64,000 nt of DNA, from assembly GCF_000720725.1 (NCBI RefSeq), contig NZ_JOCQ01000030.1:33933-97932 (forward strand), read 5' to 3'. This stretch comes from Streptomyces rimosus subsp. rimosus. GTDB lineage: Bacteria > Actinomycetota > Actinomycetes > Streptomycetales > Streptomycetaceae. The notes under the pieces were generated by a model. That model was not told where the DNA came from and ran no database searches. It saw only the letters and a program-made list of their open reading frames with translations. How positions within the stretch are numbered: position 1 is the first letter of the stretch; every line of letters begins with the position of its first letter. Positions 9,137-17,632 of this stretch are shown here, in pieces. Made by a program: the position numbers and the translations under genes.

Positions 9137-9858
9137 GGCAACCGCCGCAGGATGAGAAGGAGGTTCCAGGTGGCTACTTCACGGACGCCCGGCAGGCGCG
9201 GGATCGTTTCGGCGAAGAACGGCGCGTACCGGGAGCGGGCCGTCACGATCCGTACGTCGTCGCGCGAGCGGATGTGCCGCAGGGTCGGGCCGACGTGCAG
9301 GGCGAAGAGGTTGTCGCCCAGGGTGTGCTTGGCGGTCCGGCCGGTGCGCCACCGGTAGAGCGCGCGGGCCCGTCCGGCGCCCAGGTAATGCCAGGGCGCC
9401 GTCTCGTGTCCACCCCACGGGGAGAGCCAGTTGGTGAACGAGAGGTAGATCAGGCCACCGGGCCGGGTGACCCGTACCAGTTCGCTCAGGAAGGTGCGCG
9501 GGTCCGCCACGTGCTCCAGGACGTTGGACGAGAAGCACACATCGGCGGCGCCGTCGGCCAGCGGGAGGAGATAGCCGTCGGCGAGCACCGCGCCCGGCGG
9601 GGTCCGGCCGCGGGCGGTCAGCTCGCGCCGGTCGGGCTCGAAGAGGTAGCCGTGCGCGCCGCGGCGCCGGAACTCCTCGGTGAAGTGCCCGCTGCCGCCG
9701 CCGATGTCCGCGACGACGCGCCCCTTCAGCGGTTCGTACCGTTCGATCTGGTCGGCGGCGTCCCGCGCGAGCAGGCCGTAACAGTGCTCGGGGTCGTGCT
9801 GTTCGCGCAGGAAGGCGCGGAAGAGGGTGAGTGATCTGCGCAGGGAAGGGTCCCGCAC
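9133..9858 (-). CDS. Class I SAM-dependent methyltransferase
   Basis: 241 residues, GTG start 7 bp after the glycosyltransferase stop. The SAM-binding core is VVADIGGGSGHF (motif I), YLFEPD (end of strand 2), VCFSSNVLEHVADP (motif II) and VTRPGGLIYLSFTNW (motif III). The sequence 'FTNWLSPWGGHETAPWHYLG' region (residues 135-155) is typical of methyltransferases found beside AftD-like genes in actinobacteria. No membrane segment. It ends in an ATGA-type 4-bp overlap with the AftD-like gene, so the two are co-translated. Confidence 0.87.
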   Translation of the reverse strand: MRDPSLRRSLTLFRAFLREQHDPEHCYGLLARDAADQIERYEPLKGRVVADIGGGSGHFTEEFRRRGAHGYLFEPDRRELTARGRTPPGAVLADGYLLPLADGAADVCFSSNVLEHVADPRTFLSELVRVTRPGGLIYLSFTNWLSPWGGHETAPWHYLGAGRARALYRWRTGRTAKHTLGDNLFALHVGPTLRHIRSRDDVRIVTARSRYAPFFAETIPRLPGVREVATWNLLLILRRLP

Positions 9859-9865
9859 CTCAGCA

Positions 9866-11101
9866 TCACCGCCCGGCGGGGAGGTCGAGGTGGGCCCGGT
9901 CGTACGACTCCGCCGCCACCGCGCGGAAGCTGCGGACCGTGGCGCTCCACCGGAACCGGGCGGCCCGGTGCGCCGCGGCGGTGCCCAGGGCGTGCCGGCG
10001 CGGGCCGCTGAGCGCGAGCGTGCACCAGTGTGCGGCGAAGGAGCTCTCGCCGCGCGCCAGCAGCCCGGTCGTCCCGTCGTCCACCGAGTCGCGCAGGCCC
10101 GGGATGTCGAAGCCGACCGTCGGGGTGTGCCGGGCGGCGGCCTCCATGACCACCAGGCCCCAGCCCTCGATCAGCGACGGGTGCAGCAACAGCCAGGCGC
10201 GGCAGAGCAGTTCGTGTTTGTCCTGTTCGCTGATCCGGCCGGTGAAATGCACATCGGGACCGGCCATGGCCGCCAGCCGCGCGCGCTCCGGACCGTCCCC
10301 GACGATCACCAGGCGGCCGCCGGTGACCGGCCGCACCCGCTCCCACAGGCGCAGCAGCAGATCGACGCGCTTGTACTCGACCAGCCGGCCCATGGCCAGG
10401 AACAGCGGCTCGGGCGACTCGGGGAGCAGCGGCCCCGGCTCTGCTACGCCGTTGTGCACCAGCCGGATGCGGTCGCGCGCCACGCCGAGCCCGCGCAGCG
10501 CGGCGGCGGTTGAGCCGGACACCGCGACCATGAGGTTGCCGCGGTGGGTGCCGGCCAGCGCCCAGTGCTCCAGGCGGCGGCCGATCCGGGCGGCGGGCGC
10601 CGGGTAGCGCAGGCCCCACAGATCCGTGTGGACGTGGTTGACCAGGCACAGCGTCGGGCCGCGATGCCACAGGGGAGCCAGGTACGGCATGCCGTTGCAG
10701 ACCTCGACCAGCAGGTCGCAGGGGCCGACGTGGCGGGCGAGCCGGCGGCGGACGCGCAGGTAGTGTCCGGCGTCGCCGCCCGCGGAGACCACGCGGTAGC
10801 CGTGGTCGGACGCGGGGCCGCCGCACAGCAGGGTGACCTCGTGGCCGTGCGCGGTCAGGCCCTCGGCGATGCGGTCCACGAGCAGTTCGGAGCCGCCGGC
10901 GGCGGGGTTGCCGAGGTCACGGCGGGCGAGGAAGACGATGCGGCGGGGGAGCGCGGGGGACCGGTGTGCGGACCGGTCGGGTGGGGGCCCGGCAGCGGGG
11001 GATGCCGGTGGTACGGAGGGTGCTCGCGGTGCGGGGGGTGCTGGCGGTGCGGTACGTGCGAGCGGTGCGGCGGACGAGGACGGTCGTACGTGCTGGGGCA
11101 T
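9866..11101 (-). CDS. Glycosyltransferase family 4 (GT-B fold)
   Basis: 411 residues. After a 50-residue Pro/Ala/Ser-rich N-terminus the GT-B fold starts at 'RIVFLARRDLGNPAAGGSE' (residues 53-71), with the glycine-rich acceptor loop. The C-terminal half has the GT4 donor-site elements: GRLVEYKRVDLLLRLW, GDGPERARL, and HPSLIEGWGLVVMEA with the EGxGLxxxE catalytic-site pattern. It probably transfers a sugar from a nucleotide donor on the cytoplasmic face. First gene of the tight operon that runs down to 1258. Confidence 0.87.
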   Translation of the reverse strand: MPQHVRPSSSAAPLARTAPPAPPAPRAPSVPPASPAAGPPPDRSAHRSPALPRRIVFLARRDLGNPAAGGSELLVDRIAEGLTAHGHEVTLLCGGPASDHGYRVVSAGGDAGHYLRVRRRLARHVGPCDLLVEVCNGMPYLAPLWHRGPTLCLVNHVHTDLWGLRYPAPAARIGRRLEHWALAGTHRGNLMVAVSGSTAAALRGLGVARDRIRLVHNGVAEPGPLLPESPEPLFLAMGRLVEYKRVDLLLRLWERVRPVTGGRLVIVGDGPERARLAAMAGPDVHFTGRISEQDKHELLCRAWLLLHPSLIEGWGLVVMEAAARHTPTVGFDIPGLRDSVDDGTTGLLARGESSFAAHWCTLALSGPRRHALGTAAAHRAARFRWSATVRSFRAVAAESYDRAHLDLPAGR

Positions 11102-11311
11102 GTGCGCTCCAACTCGTCTCAGGGTGCGGTACCAGTGGTGTGGGGGGACGTACTGCGTACTGAGCCGTGCGGACCTGCCGGCCGGGGGCGGCGTCGTGGG
11201 GACATCGGTGCGTGAGCTGGATAGTTTTCGCCGCCCTGTTCGATGCGGCTACTCACCGGCGTGACAATTTCCGCGCCTCTTCGACCTGACGCCTCATCAC
11301 TTCGCGCAGGA
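11102..11311. other. Intergenic gap upstream of the glycan operon
   Basis: About 210 bp between the DUF3068 gene and the glycosyltransferase gene, both on the minus strand. It should hold the promoter of the operon, but I see no clear -35/-10 pair. The right end is less GC-rich than the coding sequence around it. Confidence 0.4.
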
Positions 11312-12259
11312 TCAGCTGAACCGCCGCCTCCCGCGTACCACCAGCACCACACCGAAGAGCGTCAATCCGCCGCCCGCCACCGCCGCCACGACCGGCGCCG
11401 TCTCGCCGACGCGCGCCAGCTTGGTGCTGTCCGCGTCCGCCAGCGCCACCTGCCTGCGCTGCGTCGCGGGCGTGAACTCCAGGCCGTCGGCGCGCAGCAG
11501 GGTCACCGCGTCGGTCCGCGCGCCGGGCGCCCGCAGCGTCTTGTGCGGGGAGATGGACGCGTTGATGATCCGGCCGGTACGACGGTCGACGACCAGCTCG
11601 ATACCGCTGTTCGCGTACCACTCCTCGGCCTGCACCTGGCCCTGCGCGGGCCGCCCCACCAGCCGCCCCGGCACCTGCCGGCTGCCCGTCCTGGTCGGCT
11701 CGACGGTCCCGGTGAAGCGATAGCCCTCGTAGCCCCGCACCCGCGCGGTGCCCGCGAAGCGGAGCGGGACCGCGGCGCCCAGCGTGTTGTCCCACCAGCG
11801 GTATGTGCGGCGCTGCACATCGAAGGGGAACTTCAGGTACGCCTCCCCCTCGAAGCGGGTCGGCGCCTCCGCGCAGCAGTGCACCGGCGCGTTGGTGCGC
11901 CGGTCGGTCACCCAGCGCTCCACCGTCCACTGGAACGCCTTGCGCGGGTCCCGCAGCTCCAGCGTCACCGGCGTGTCCACGGTCGTGGACACGTCCCACA
12001 CGGCCCGCCCGCTGCGCTCGCTCTCCGCCACGTCGCCCAGCACATGCCGGGTGATGGTGATCTTCTGCTTGCTCCTGGTGCGCAGCGTTCCGGTGTCGAA
12101 GTAGCTGCCGGTGCCGGTGAAGACGGTGGTCACGTCGACGTCCACCGGGGTGCGCTGGGCGCGCGGCGCGACGTACCAGGCGAGCAGCGGCGCGAGCACC
12201 AGGAGGAAGACGCCGGCTCCGAGCAGGACCAGGGAAAAGGGCGAGGCGGTCTTACGCAT
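11312..12259 (-). CDS. DUF3068 (porin-PorA-like) membrane-anchored protein
   Basis: 315 residues. One N-terminal membrane segment (residues 7-28, SPFSLVLLGAGVFLLVLAPL), a long extracytoplasmic beta-rich region, a C-terminal helix (about 285-305) and a positively charged RGRRRFS end: the layout of DUF3068. The Tyr/Trp-rich 'QRRTYRWWDNTLG' and 'EEWYANSGIELVVDRRTGRI' segments are family hallmarks. The function of DUF3068 is unknown; some corynebacterial relatives are linked to envelope porin assembly. It lies upstream of, and in the same direction as, the AftD-like operon, so an envelope role is likely. Confidence 0.85.
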   Translation of the reverse strand: MRKTASPFSLVLLGAGVFLLVLAPLLAWYVAPRAQRTPVDVDVTTVFTGTGSYFDTGTLRTRSKQKITITRHVLGDVAESERSGRAVWDVSTTVDTPVTLELRDPRKAFQWTVERWVTDRRTNAPVHCCAEAPTRFEGEAYLKFPFDVQRRTYRWWDNTLGAAVPLRFAGTARVRGYEGYRFTGTVEPTRTGSRQVPGRLVGRPAQGQVQAEEWYANSGIELVVDRRTGRIINASISPHKTLRAPGARTDAVTLLRADGLEFTPATQRRQVALADADSTKLARVGETAPVVAAVAGGGLTLFGVVLVVRGRRRFS

Positions 12260-12462
12260 ACGAGCACTCCTGAGGGCGGCGGGGGCAGTGCGCGTGCGGC
12301 GTGGCGGTGGTCCGGGGGAACGGGCGGGAACCGTAGGCGACTCCTTGACATGCCGTCAATGCCCCCACACACTCGGCAGGCACCGCGGCCGTCCGCGGAC
12401 CGGGCCGGACCGGTGCGCCGCGCAACCCTCGACGTATCTGCCACGAAGGGGCTCGCCGCGCC
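12260..12462. promoter_or_regulatory. Divergent promoter region with TTGAC-N5-GTCAA palindrome
   Basis: 203 bp between the start of DUF3068 and the small membrane protein. TTGACA at 12345-12350 looks like a -35 element for the rightward genes, though no good -10 lies 17-18 bp beyond it. It is also the left half of a perfect inverted repeat, TTGAC (12345-12349) and GTCAA (12355-12359), separated by five bases. A regulator bound there would cover the promoter; the PucR-type gene just downstream is one candidate. Confidence 0.45.
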
Positions 12463-12606
12463 ATGCACAGACTGCTCGCCGCCGTACTGACCTCGCTGGC
12501 CGCCGCCGCCCTCGCCGTGGGCGCCGCCTTCGGCATCGTCGCCGCCCTCGACGCCACGCCGGAGCAGCCGAACGTGCCCCTGGTGACCTTCGGCCGGACG
12601 CCGTAA
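12463..12606 (+). CDS. Small membrane protein, DUF2613-like
   Basis: 47 residues, too short for most gene callers. An N-terminal helix (LLAAVLTSLAAAALAVGAAF) is followed by GIVAALDATPEQPNVPL and a short polar tail. The pattern of one helix, 'GAxFGIxAAL' and a polar tail resembles DUF2613 proteins of actinobacteria. Its stop codon is immediately followed by GGAGG, the ribosome site of the PucR-type regulator, so the two genes are co-transcribed. Start and identity are moderately sure; function unknown. Confidence 0.6.
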   Translation: MHRLLAAVLTSLAAAALAVGAAFGIVAALDATPEQPNVPLVTFGRTP

Positions 12607-12619
12607 GGAGGGCTCCGGC

Positions 12620-13855
12620 GTGGTGGAGACCGTCCGCTCGGCGTGGCGCGACGTACCCCCGGCGCAGGTACGGGAGTTCGCCGCCCGCGCCCTCGACGAG
12701 GTCCCGGCGCTCGCCCAGCGGATTCTGGCCGAGATCCGCCGCGAGTACCCGCAACTGCCGCTCGCGCTGGACGAGTACGGCGAGCCGCGCGCCCTGACCG
12801 GCATCCGCCAGTCCCTGGAGCACTTCGTCCAGCACATGTCCGCCGGCCTGGACCTGCCGCACGTCCACCCGCGCATCTTCCAGGAGTTCGGCCGCGGCGC
12901 GGGCATCCAGGGGCGCAGCCTGGACGCCCTCCAGGCGATCTACCGGCTGGGCGTACGGCTGGCCTGGCGGCGCCTGGCCGAGATCGGCCAGCAGGTGGCG
13001 ATCCCGGCCCCCGCCATGTACGAACTGGCCGAATCCGGCTTCGAGTACCTGGACGGGCTGGTGGCCGAATCCGTACGCGGCTTCGCCGAGGCGGCGGCCC
13101 GCCAGGCGGGCGAGCGGCTGCGGCACCAACGGCGGCTCATGGAGCAGCTGTTCGCCGCCGGCCCCCGCGCGCACACGGCGACCGCGCTCACGGACCGCGC
13201 CGCCCGGATCGGCTGGACGCTGCCCGAACGGGTCGCCGTGGCCGTACTGCTGCGCCCGGCCCGCGAATCCGTCGCCCCCGCCGTCAGTACGGACGTCCTC
13301 CTGGACATGGAGTGCGAACGGCCCCGCGTGGTCGTGCCGGAACCGGACGCCGCCGGGCGCCGGGAACTGCTCCAGCGCGCCACGGCCGGGTGGTCGGGCG
13401 CGCTCGGCCCCGCCGTACCTCTGGCCGACGCGGCCAAGTCCCTGCGCTGGGCGAGCGCCGCCGTCGACCTGATGGAACGCGGCCTGCTGCCCGCCGGACA
13501 GCTGCTGCACTGCACCGAGCACACCGAGGCGCTGGTCCTGCTGCCGCCGGAGGAGCTGATCGAGGACCTGACCCGGCGGCGGCTGGAACCCCTGGCGCAC
13601 TGCGGCCCCACCCACGGGCGCCGGCTGGCCGAGACCCTGCTGGCCTGGCTGGAGACGCGCGGCGGCGCGCCCGAGGTGGCCGCCCGGCTCGGCGTCCACC
13701 CGCAGACCGTGCGCTACCGGCTGCGCCAGATACGGGAACTGTGGGGCGACGAGGTGGACGACCCGGACCGCCGCTTCGAACTGGAACTGGTGCTGCGGGC
13801 CCGGCGGCTGCGCGGCGAACTCAGCGTGCCGGGCCGCCCTTCCTGCCCTCGTTGA
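12620..13855 (+). CDS. PucR/CdaR-family transcriptional regulator
   Basis: 411 residues, GTG start with GGAGG (12607-12611) 8 bases upstream. An N-terminal helical domain (about 1-150) resembles the RsbT-like co-sensor seen in many streptomycete PucR proteins; the middle resembles the GGDEF-derived CdaR domain; and the C-terminus carries the PucR helix-turn-helix (VAARLGVHPQTVRYRLRQIREL, residues about 352-375). It shares the C-terminal fold with the FasR protein in this window but is only distantly similar. It lies divergent from the DUF3068/glycan genes, so local regulation is possible. Confidence 0.85.
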   Translation: MVETVRSAWRDVPPAQVREFAARALDEVPALAQRILAEIRREYPQLPLALDEYGEPRALTGIRQSLEHFVQHMSAGLDLPHVHPRIFQEFGRGAGIQGRSLDALQAIYRLGVRLAWRRLAEIGQQVAIPAPAMYELAESGFEYLDGLVAESVRGFAEAAARQAGERLRHQRRLMEQLFAAGPRAHTATALTDRAARIGWTLPERVAVAVLLRPARESVAPAVSTDVLLDMECERPRVVVPEPDAAGRRELLQRATAGWSGALGPAVPLADAAKSLRWASAAVDLMERGLLPAGQLLHCTEHTEALVLLPPEELIEDLTRRRLEPLAHCGPTHGRRLAETLLAWLETRGGAPEVAARLGVHPQTVRYRLRQIRELWGDEVDDPDRRFELELVLRARRLRGELSVPGRPSCPR

Positions 13856-14933
13856 ACAGCTCGAAGCCGTCCAGCAGCCGGGCCAGGCCGAACTCGAACA
13901 TCGCGTCGAGGGTCAGCATCCCCGCGTCGTCGATGTCGGTGATCCCCGCGTACATGGGGAACGCACCGGAACCGATGATCCGCTCGTACTCCGGCTCGTG
14001 CGACGCCATCCACTGCTCCTGGTCCATGCCGGTGTGCTGCTCGGCCTCCAGGTCCTCCTCCAGGGCGACCGCCGTGCCGCGTACGTGATTGACCAGCGTC
14101 AGGGCCAGCCGCAGCTTGGTCAGCGGGTCGAACTGCGTGACCGTGCCCATCGTCCACTCGATGACGACCATCGCGTGCGGCATCGGCTGCGGGCGGGTGA
14201 GCGACAGGTACTGGGCCACCCAGGGATGCCGCTGGTACAGCTTCCACTGGAGACGTGCCCCGGCCTCCATCCGCGCGCGCCAGTGCCGGGGCGCCGGGTC
14301 CGGCAGTTCGATGTCCGCGAAAGTGGCGTCGGCCATCAGCATGACCAGCTCGTCCTTGTTCGCCACATGGCGGTAGAGCGCCATCGAGGAGACGCCGAAG
14401 TCGGCGGCGATACGGCGCATCGACAGCGCGCGCAGCCCCTCGGCGTCGGCGATCCGGATGCCGGCCCGGATGATGCGGGTGCGGTTCAGGCTGGGGGGCT
14501 GGGGGGAGGGAGGAGTGGAGAGGTGGGTGGAGAGGTGGGTGGGCGAACGGTCGGAGGGGTGGTCGTGAGTGGCCGGGGGGTGCCGGCGGTCGTTGCTGGG
14601 GCCGGTGCCGGTGTGCGTCCGGGGCGCGGTCCCGTCGTCCATCCGGGGTGCGGTCCCGCCATCCATCCGGGGTGCGGTCCCGCCGTCCGTCCGTACCCCG
14701 GTGGCGGCGACCACCGTTCCCACGCCTGGCACGGCCCGCACCACCCCCTCCTGGCGCAGCGTCGTCAGCACCTTGGTCGCGGTCGCCATCGCCACACCCC
14801 ACTCCTTGGTGATCCGCCGCGTCGAGGGCACGCGGTCACCCTCGGTCAGCTCCCCACGGTCGATCCGCCGCCGGATCTCCGCGACGATCCGGCGGTACGG
14901 GGGAGGGGGCTGGGTCGGGGTCGGGTGGTCCAT
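13821..14933 (-). CDS. GntR-TetR hybrid transcriptional regulator
   Basis: 370 residues. Residues 12-76 form a GntR-type winged helix (YRRIVAEIRRRIDRGELTEGDRVPSTR, ending VVRAVPGVGTVV). A 70-residue linker made of (T/M)DGGTAPR octapeptide repeats and Pro/Ser/His-rich sequence leads to a complete TetR-type helix-turn-helix (IADAEGLRALSMRRIAADFGVSSMALYRHVANKDELV) and a TetR_C ligand-binding domain. The ATG at 14933 is chosen for the GGAGGAAG ribosome site 6-12 bases upstream. It therefore has two DNA-binding domains. It is divergent from an MFS efflux gene and its 3' end overlaps the PucR-type gene by 35 bp. Confidence 0.88.
   Translation of the reverse strand: MDHPTPTQPPPPYRRIVAEIRRRIDRGELTEGDRVPSTRRITKEWGVAMATATKVLTTLRQEGVVRAVPGVGTVVAATGVRTDGGTAPRMDGGTAPRMDDGTAPRTHTGTGPSNDRRHPPATHDHPSDRSPTHLSTHLSTPPSPQPPSLNRTRIIRAGIRIADAEGLRALSMRRIAADFGVSSMALYRHVANKDELVMLMADATFADIELPDPAPRHWRARMEAGARLQWKLYQRHPWVAQYLSLTRPQPMPHAMVVIEWTMGTVTQFDPLTKLRLALTLVNHVRGTAVALEEDLEAEQHTGMDQEQWMASHEPEYERIIGSGAFPMYAGITDIDDAGMLTLDAMFEFGLARLLDGFELFNEGRKGGPAR
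14619..14690. repeat. 24-bp tandem repeat in the regulator linker
   Basis: Three 24-bp units (14619-14642, 14643-14666, 14667-14690), one to three mismatches each, encode the octapeptide (M/T)D(G/D)GTAPR in the interdomain linker. The copy number probably varies between strains, which would change the spacing of the two DNA-binding domains. Confidence 0.85.
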
Positions 14934-15092
14934 GGCGGCTTCCTCCGTACTAGTGCACCAGGCGGTTGTGAGCGGAGCAGAGGCACTCAGGCGCAGGTGG
15001 GACTTCTCAACTGCACTAGTGTGATGCACCTCTGCTGGTCAGCTGCTCCATAGTGTTTGTGGTGTAAGCGTGCACTGTCTACCTTCCTTCTC
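14934..15092. promoter_or_regulatory. Divergent promoter with paired ACTAGTGCA/TGCACTAGT sites
   Basis: Between the hybrid regulator and the MFS gene. ACTAGTGCA (14949-14957) and its exact inverse TGCACTAGT (15012-15020) lie 54 bases apart; the second extends to the perfect palindrome CACTAGTG (15014-15021). Two such sites flanking the region suit a regulator that can contact DNA at two points. The MFS start has no clear Shine-Dalgarno sequence. Confidence 0.6.
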
Positions 15093-16802
15093 ATGACGTT
15101 TACCCCGTACGCACCGCCGCCGTCCCGCGCCGGGCGGCGCGAGTGGACCGCGCTCGTGGTGCTCCTGCTGCCCTGCCTGCTCGTCTCGATGGACGTCTCG
15201 GTGCTCTACTTCGCCGTGCCGTTCCTCTCCGCGGAACTCGCGCCCAGCGGCGTCGAGCAGCTGTGGATCCTCGATGTCTACGGTTTCGTGCTCGCCGGGC
15301 TCCTGATCACCATGGGCGCGCTCGGCGACCGTATCGGCCGCCGCAAGCTGCTGCTCTCCGGCGCCGTCCTCTTCGGTGTCTCCTCGGTACTGGCGGCGTA
15401 CGCGCAGAGCGCCGGCATGCTCATCGCCGCCCGCGCGGTGCTCGGCGTCAGCGGCGCCACCCTGCTGCCGTCCACCCTCGCCCTGGTCCGCAACCTCTTC
15501 CACGACGCCAAGCAGCGGGGTCGGGCCATCGCGATCTGGTCCGGCGCCATGATGGGCGGCATCGCGGTCGGGCCGGTGCTCAGCGGCGTGCTGCTGGAGC
15601 ACTTCTGGTGGGGATCGGTGTTCCTGATCAACACCCCGGCGATGCTGTTGCTGCTCGCGGCCGGACCGCTGCTCCTGCCGGAGTTCAAGTCCCCGGCGGC
15701 GGGGCGCTTCGACCTGGTGGGCGCGCTGCTCTCGCTGATCGCGATGCTGCCGATTGTCTACGGCGTCAAGGAGCTGGCCCGGCACGGCTTCGAGGTGACG
15801 CCCGTACTGGCCGTGGCGGCCGGGCTGGTGGCCGCCGCCGCCTTCGTACACCGGCAGCGCACCGCACAGCACCCGATGCTGGACCCGGAACTCTTCCGGC
15901 ACCGCGGCTATTCGGTCTCCGTCCTGATGAACCTGCTGGCGATGTTCGCGCTGGTGGGCAGCGCGGTCTTCGTCACCCAGTACCTCCAGTCCGTTCGGGG
16001 CATGAGCCCGCTGGAGGCGGCGCTGTGGAATGTGGTGCCGACCCTCGCGGTGGGCGGCATCGCCCCGGTCGCCGCGGCACTCGCACAGCGCATGGACCGG
16101 GCCTTCGTCATCGCCGGCGGATTCCTGGCCGCCGCCGGGGGCTTCCTGTGGGTGTCCCGGGCGGAGGCGGACACGGCCCTGTGGACCGTGCTGCTGGGGG
16201 CCGCCGTCTACGGGGCGGGGCTGGTGATGGTGATGTCGCTCGGCACCGAACTGGCCCTGGGCGTCGCCCCGCCGGAGCGCGCGGGCTCGGCCTCCGCACT
16301 CCTGGAGTCCGGCTCGGAACTGGGCGGCGCACTGGGGCTGGCGCTGCTGGGCACCCTCGGCAACACCGTCTACCACGGCGAGATCGACGGAGCCGTGCCG
16401 GCCGGACTGCCCGCGAGCGCGGCGGACACCGTACGGGAAACCCTGGCCGGAGCAGCGGCAGTCGCGGGAGAACTGCCGGGCCGGGCGGGGGAAGCGCTGC
16501 TGACGGCGGCTCGTACGGCATTCGTCCACGGGCAGCAGGTGGCGCTGGTCGGCGCGGGGTGCGTGATGGTGCTGGGGGCGGTGCTGGCGGTGCTGCTCAA
16601 GGGCGTACGGATACAGACGGCGACGGAGGAGGGTGGGGCGGGGCATGGCGGATCGCAGCAGGGTTGCGCGGACTCCGCGGATGCCCTGGCTGCTTCGGCT
16701 GATCCTGCCAGGCCTGCCACTTCACTTGAACCGGCCAGTCCTGCCACTTCTGCCGATCCTGCCGCGTCGGCCGATCCGGCCGCCCCGTTCACCCGAAGCT
16801 GA
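15093..16802 (+). CDS. MFS transporter, DHA2 (14-helix) drug efflux type
   Basis: 569 residues. The first helix carries VLLLPCLLVSMDVSVLYFAVPFL, and motif A appears as GALGDRIGRRKLL; motif C (GxxxGPxxGG) is visible as GGIAVGPVLSGVLL. The 14-helix length is typical of proton-driven export of drugs, dyes or quaternary amines. The ATG at 15093 is preferred over upstream in-frame codons because it gives the usual short cytoplasmic N-terminus. The C-terminal 55 residues are a low-complexity SADPA(A/S) repeat tail with no known function. The GntR-TetR hybrid is divergent and probably represses it. The 3' end overlaps the next gene by 14 bp. Confidence 0.88.
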   Translation: MTFTPYAPPPSRAGRREWTALVVLLLPCLLVSMDVSVLYFAVPFLSAELAPSGVEQLWILDVYGFVLAGLLITMGALGDRIGRRKLLLSGAVLFGVSSVLAAYAQSAGMLIAARAVLGVSGATLLPSTLALVRNLFHDAKQRGRAIAIWSGAMMGGIAVGPVLSGVLLEHFWWGSVFLINTPAMLLLLAAGPLLLPEFKSPAAGRFDLVGALLSLIAMLPIVYGVKELARHGFEVTPVLAVAAGLVAAAAFVHRQRTAQHPMLDPELFRHRGYSVSVLMNLLAMFALVGSAVFVTQYLQSVRGMSPLEAALWNVVPTLAVGGIAPVAAALAQRMDRAFVIAGGFLAAAGGFLWVSRAEADTALWTVLLGAAVYGAGLVMVMSLGTELALGVAPPERAGSASALLESGSELGGALGLALLGTLGNTVYHGEIDGAVPAGLPASAADTVRETLAGAAAVAGELPGRAGEALLTAARTAFVHGQQVALVGAGCVMVLGAVLAVLLKGVRIQTATEEGGAGHGGSQQGCADSADALAASADPARPATSLEPASPATSADPAASADPAAPFTRS

Positions 16803-17592
16803 CCCGCTCCCACCAGAAGTCCAGCAGCGGCCGGTCACCGGATATCCCGATACCGGGGTGGTCGGCGGGCCGCCGCCGGTAGACGACGAGCAGCAGGTCG
16901 GTCAGCGGTCCGCACACCGTCACGGCGGCCTCCTCCCGCGGGGCGTGGCGCCAGGTGATCGCCTCGCCGGTCAGGTCGACCAGCCAGTCGGCGGTCGTCT
17001 CCGGCGCCACGCCGGTGGCCCGGAAGCGCAGCGTCCGGCCGGGGCCCAACAGCTCGCGCATTTCCGGATGGTGCGTGAACATCTCCGGCTGCGAGCCCAG
17101 TTCCAGCCACTCCGTGAAGCAGTCGGCGGCGACCCGCTCGTCGAGCGTGAATTCCGCGCCGGCGGCCAGGAACGCGTCGGCACGGTGGATCACCGTCTCG
17201 TTGGCCATCCGGCGGGCGTAGAAGGCGGCGGCCGGGGCCAGCCGGGGGAGCGGCACCCAGGCCTCCGCGCCGGGCCCGGCGGCCCGCAGCGTCTCCGCCA
17301 GCAGGGCGGCACCCTCGCCGAGCCAGCCGTCGAGCAGCGCCGGGTCCTCGTCCGCATACGGCGACAGGTCGCGGAAGCGGGCGTCGGGCGGGGGCTCGGC
17401 CGAGCCCGTGCGCACCACCTCCTCGGCCCAGCGGTGGGCGCCGCCCAGATGTCGCAGCAACTGGCCGAGGTTCCAGCCGGGACAGGAGGGCACCGGGGTT
17501 CTGAGGTGGTGCGCCTTCTTGACGAGGGAGCGCAACAGCTCGGTCTGCGCGACGATTTCGGTGCAGTGGCGGTCGTACGTCGAGGCGTTCAT
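16789..17592 (-). CDS. Mycothiol-dependent maleylpyruvate isomerase family protein
   Basis: 267 residues. The N-terminal MDMPI/DinB-like four-helix bundle holds the metal-site histidines: one in CPGWNLGQLLRHLGGAHRW (residues 38-56) and one in NETVIHRADAF (about 131). The C-terminal MDMPI_C domain follows from about residue 150. The family contains mycothiol S-transferases and isomerases acting on electrophiles; the exact substrate is unknown. It lies 40 bp downstream of the DsbA-like gene on the same strand, with a MarR gene further upstream: a thiol-detoxification setting. Confidence 0.82.
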   Translation of the reverse strand: MNASTYDRHCTEIVAQTELLRSLVKKAHHLRTPVPSCPGWNLGQLLRHLGGAHRWAEEVVRTGSAEPPPDARFRDLSPYADEDPALLDGWLGEGAALLAETLRAAGPGAEAWVPLPRLAPAAAFYARRMANETVIHRADAFLAAGAEFTLDERVAADCFTEWLELGSQPEMFTHHPEMRELLGPGRTLRFRATGVAPETTADWLVDLTGEAITWRHAPREEAAVTVCGPLTDLLLVVYRRRPADHPGIGISGDRPLLDFWWERVSFG

Positions 17593-17632
17593 GCCGCCAC
17601 GGTAGGTCCCGCCACTGACAACCGGCCCTCCC

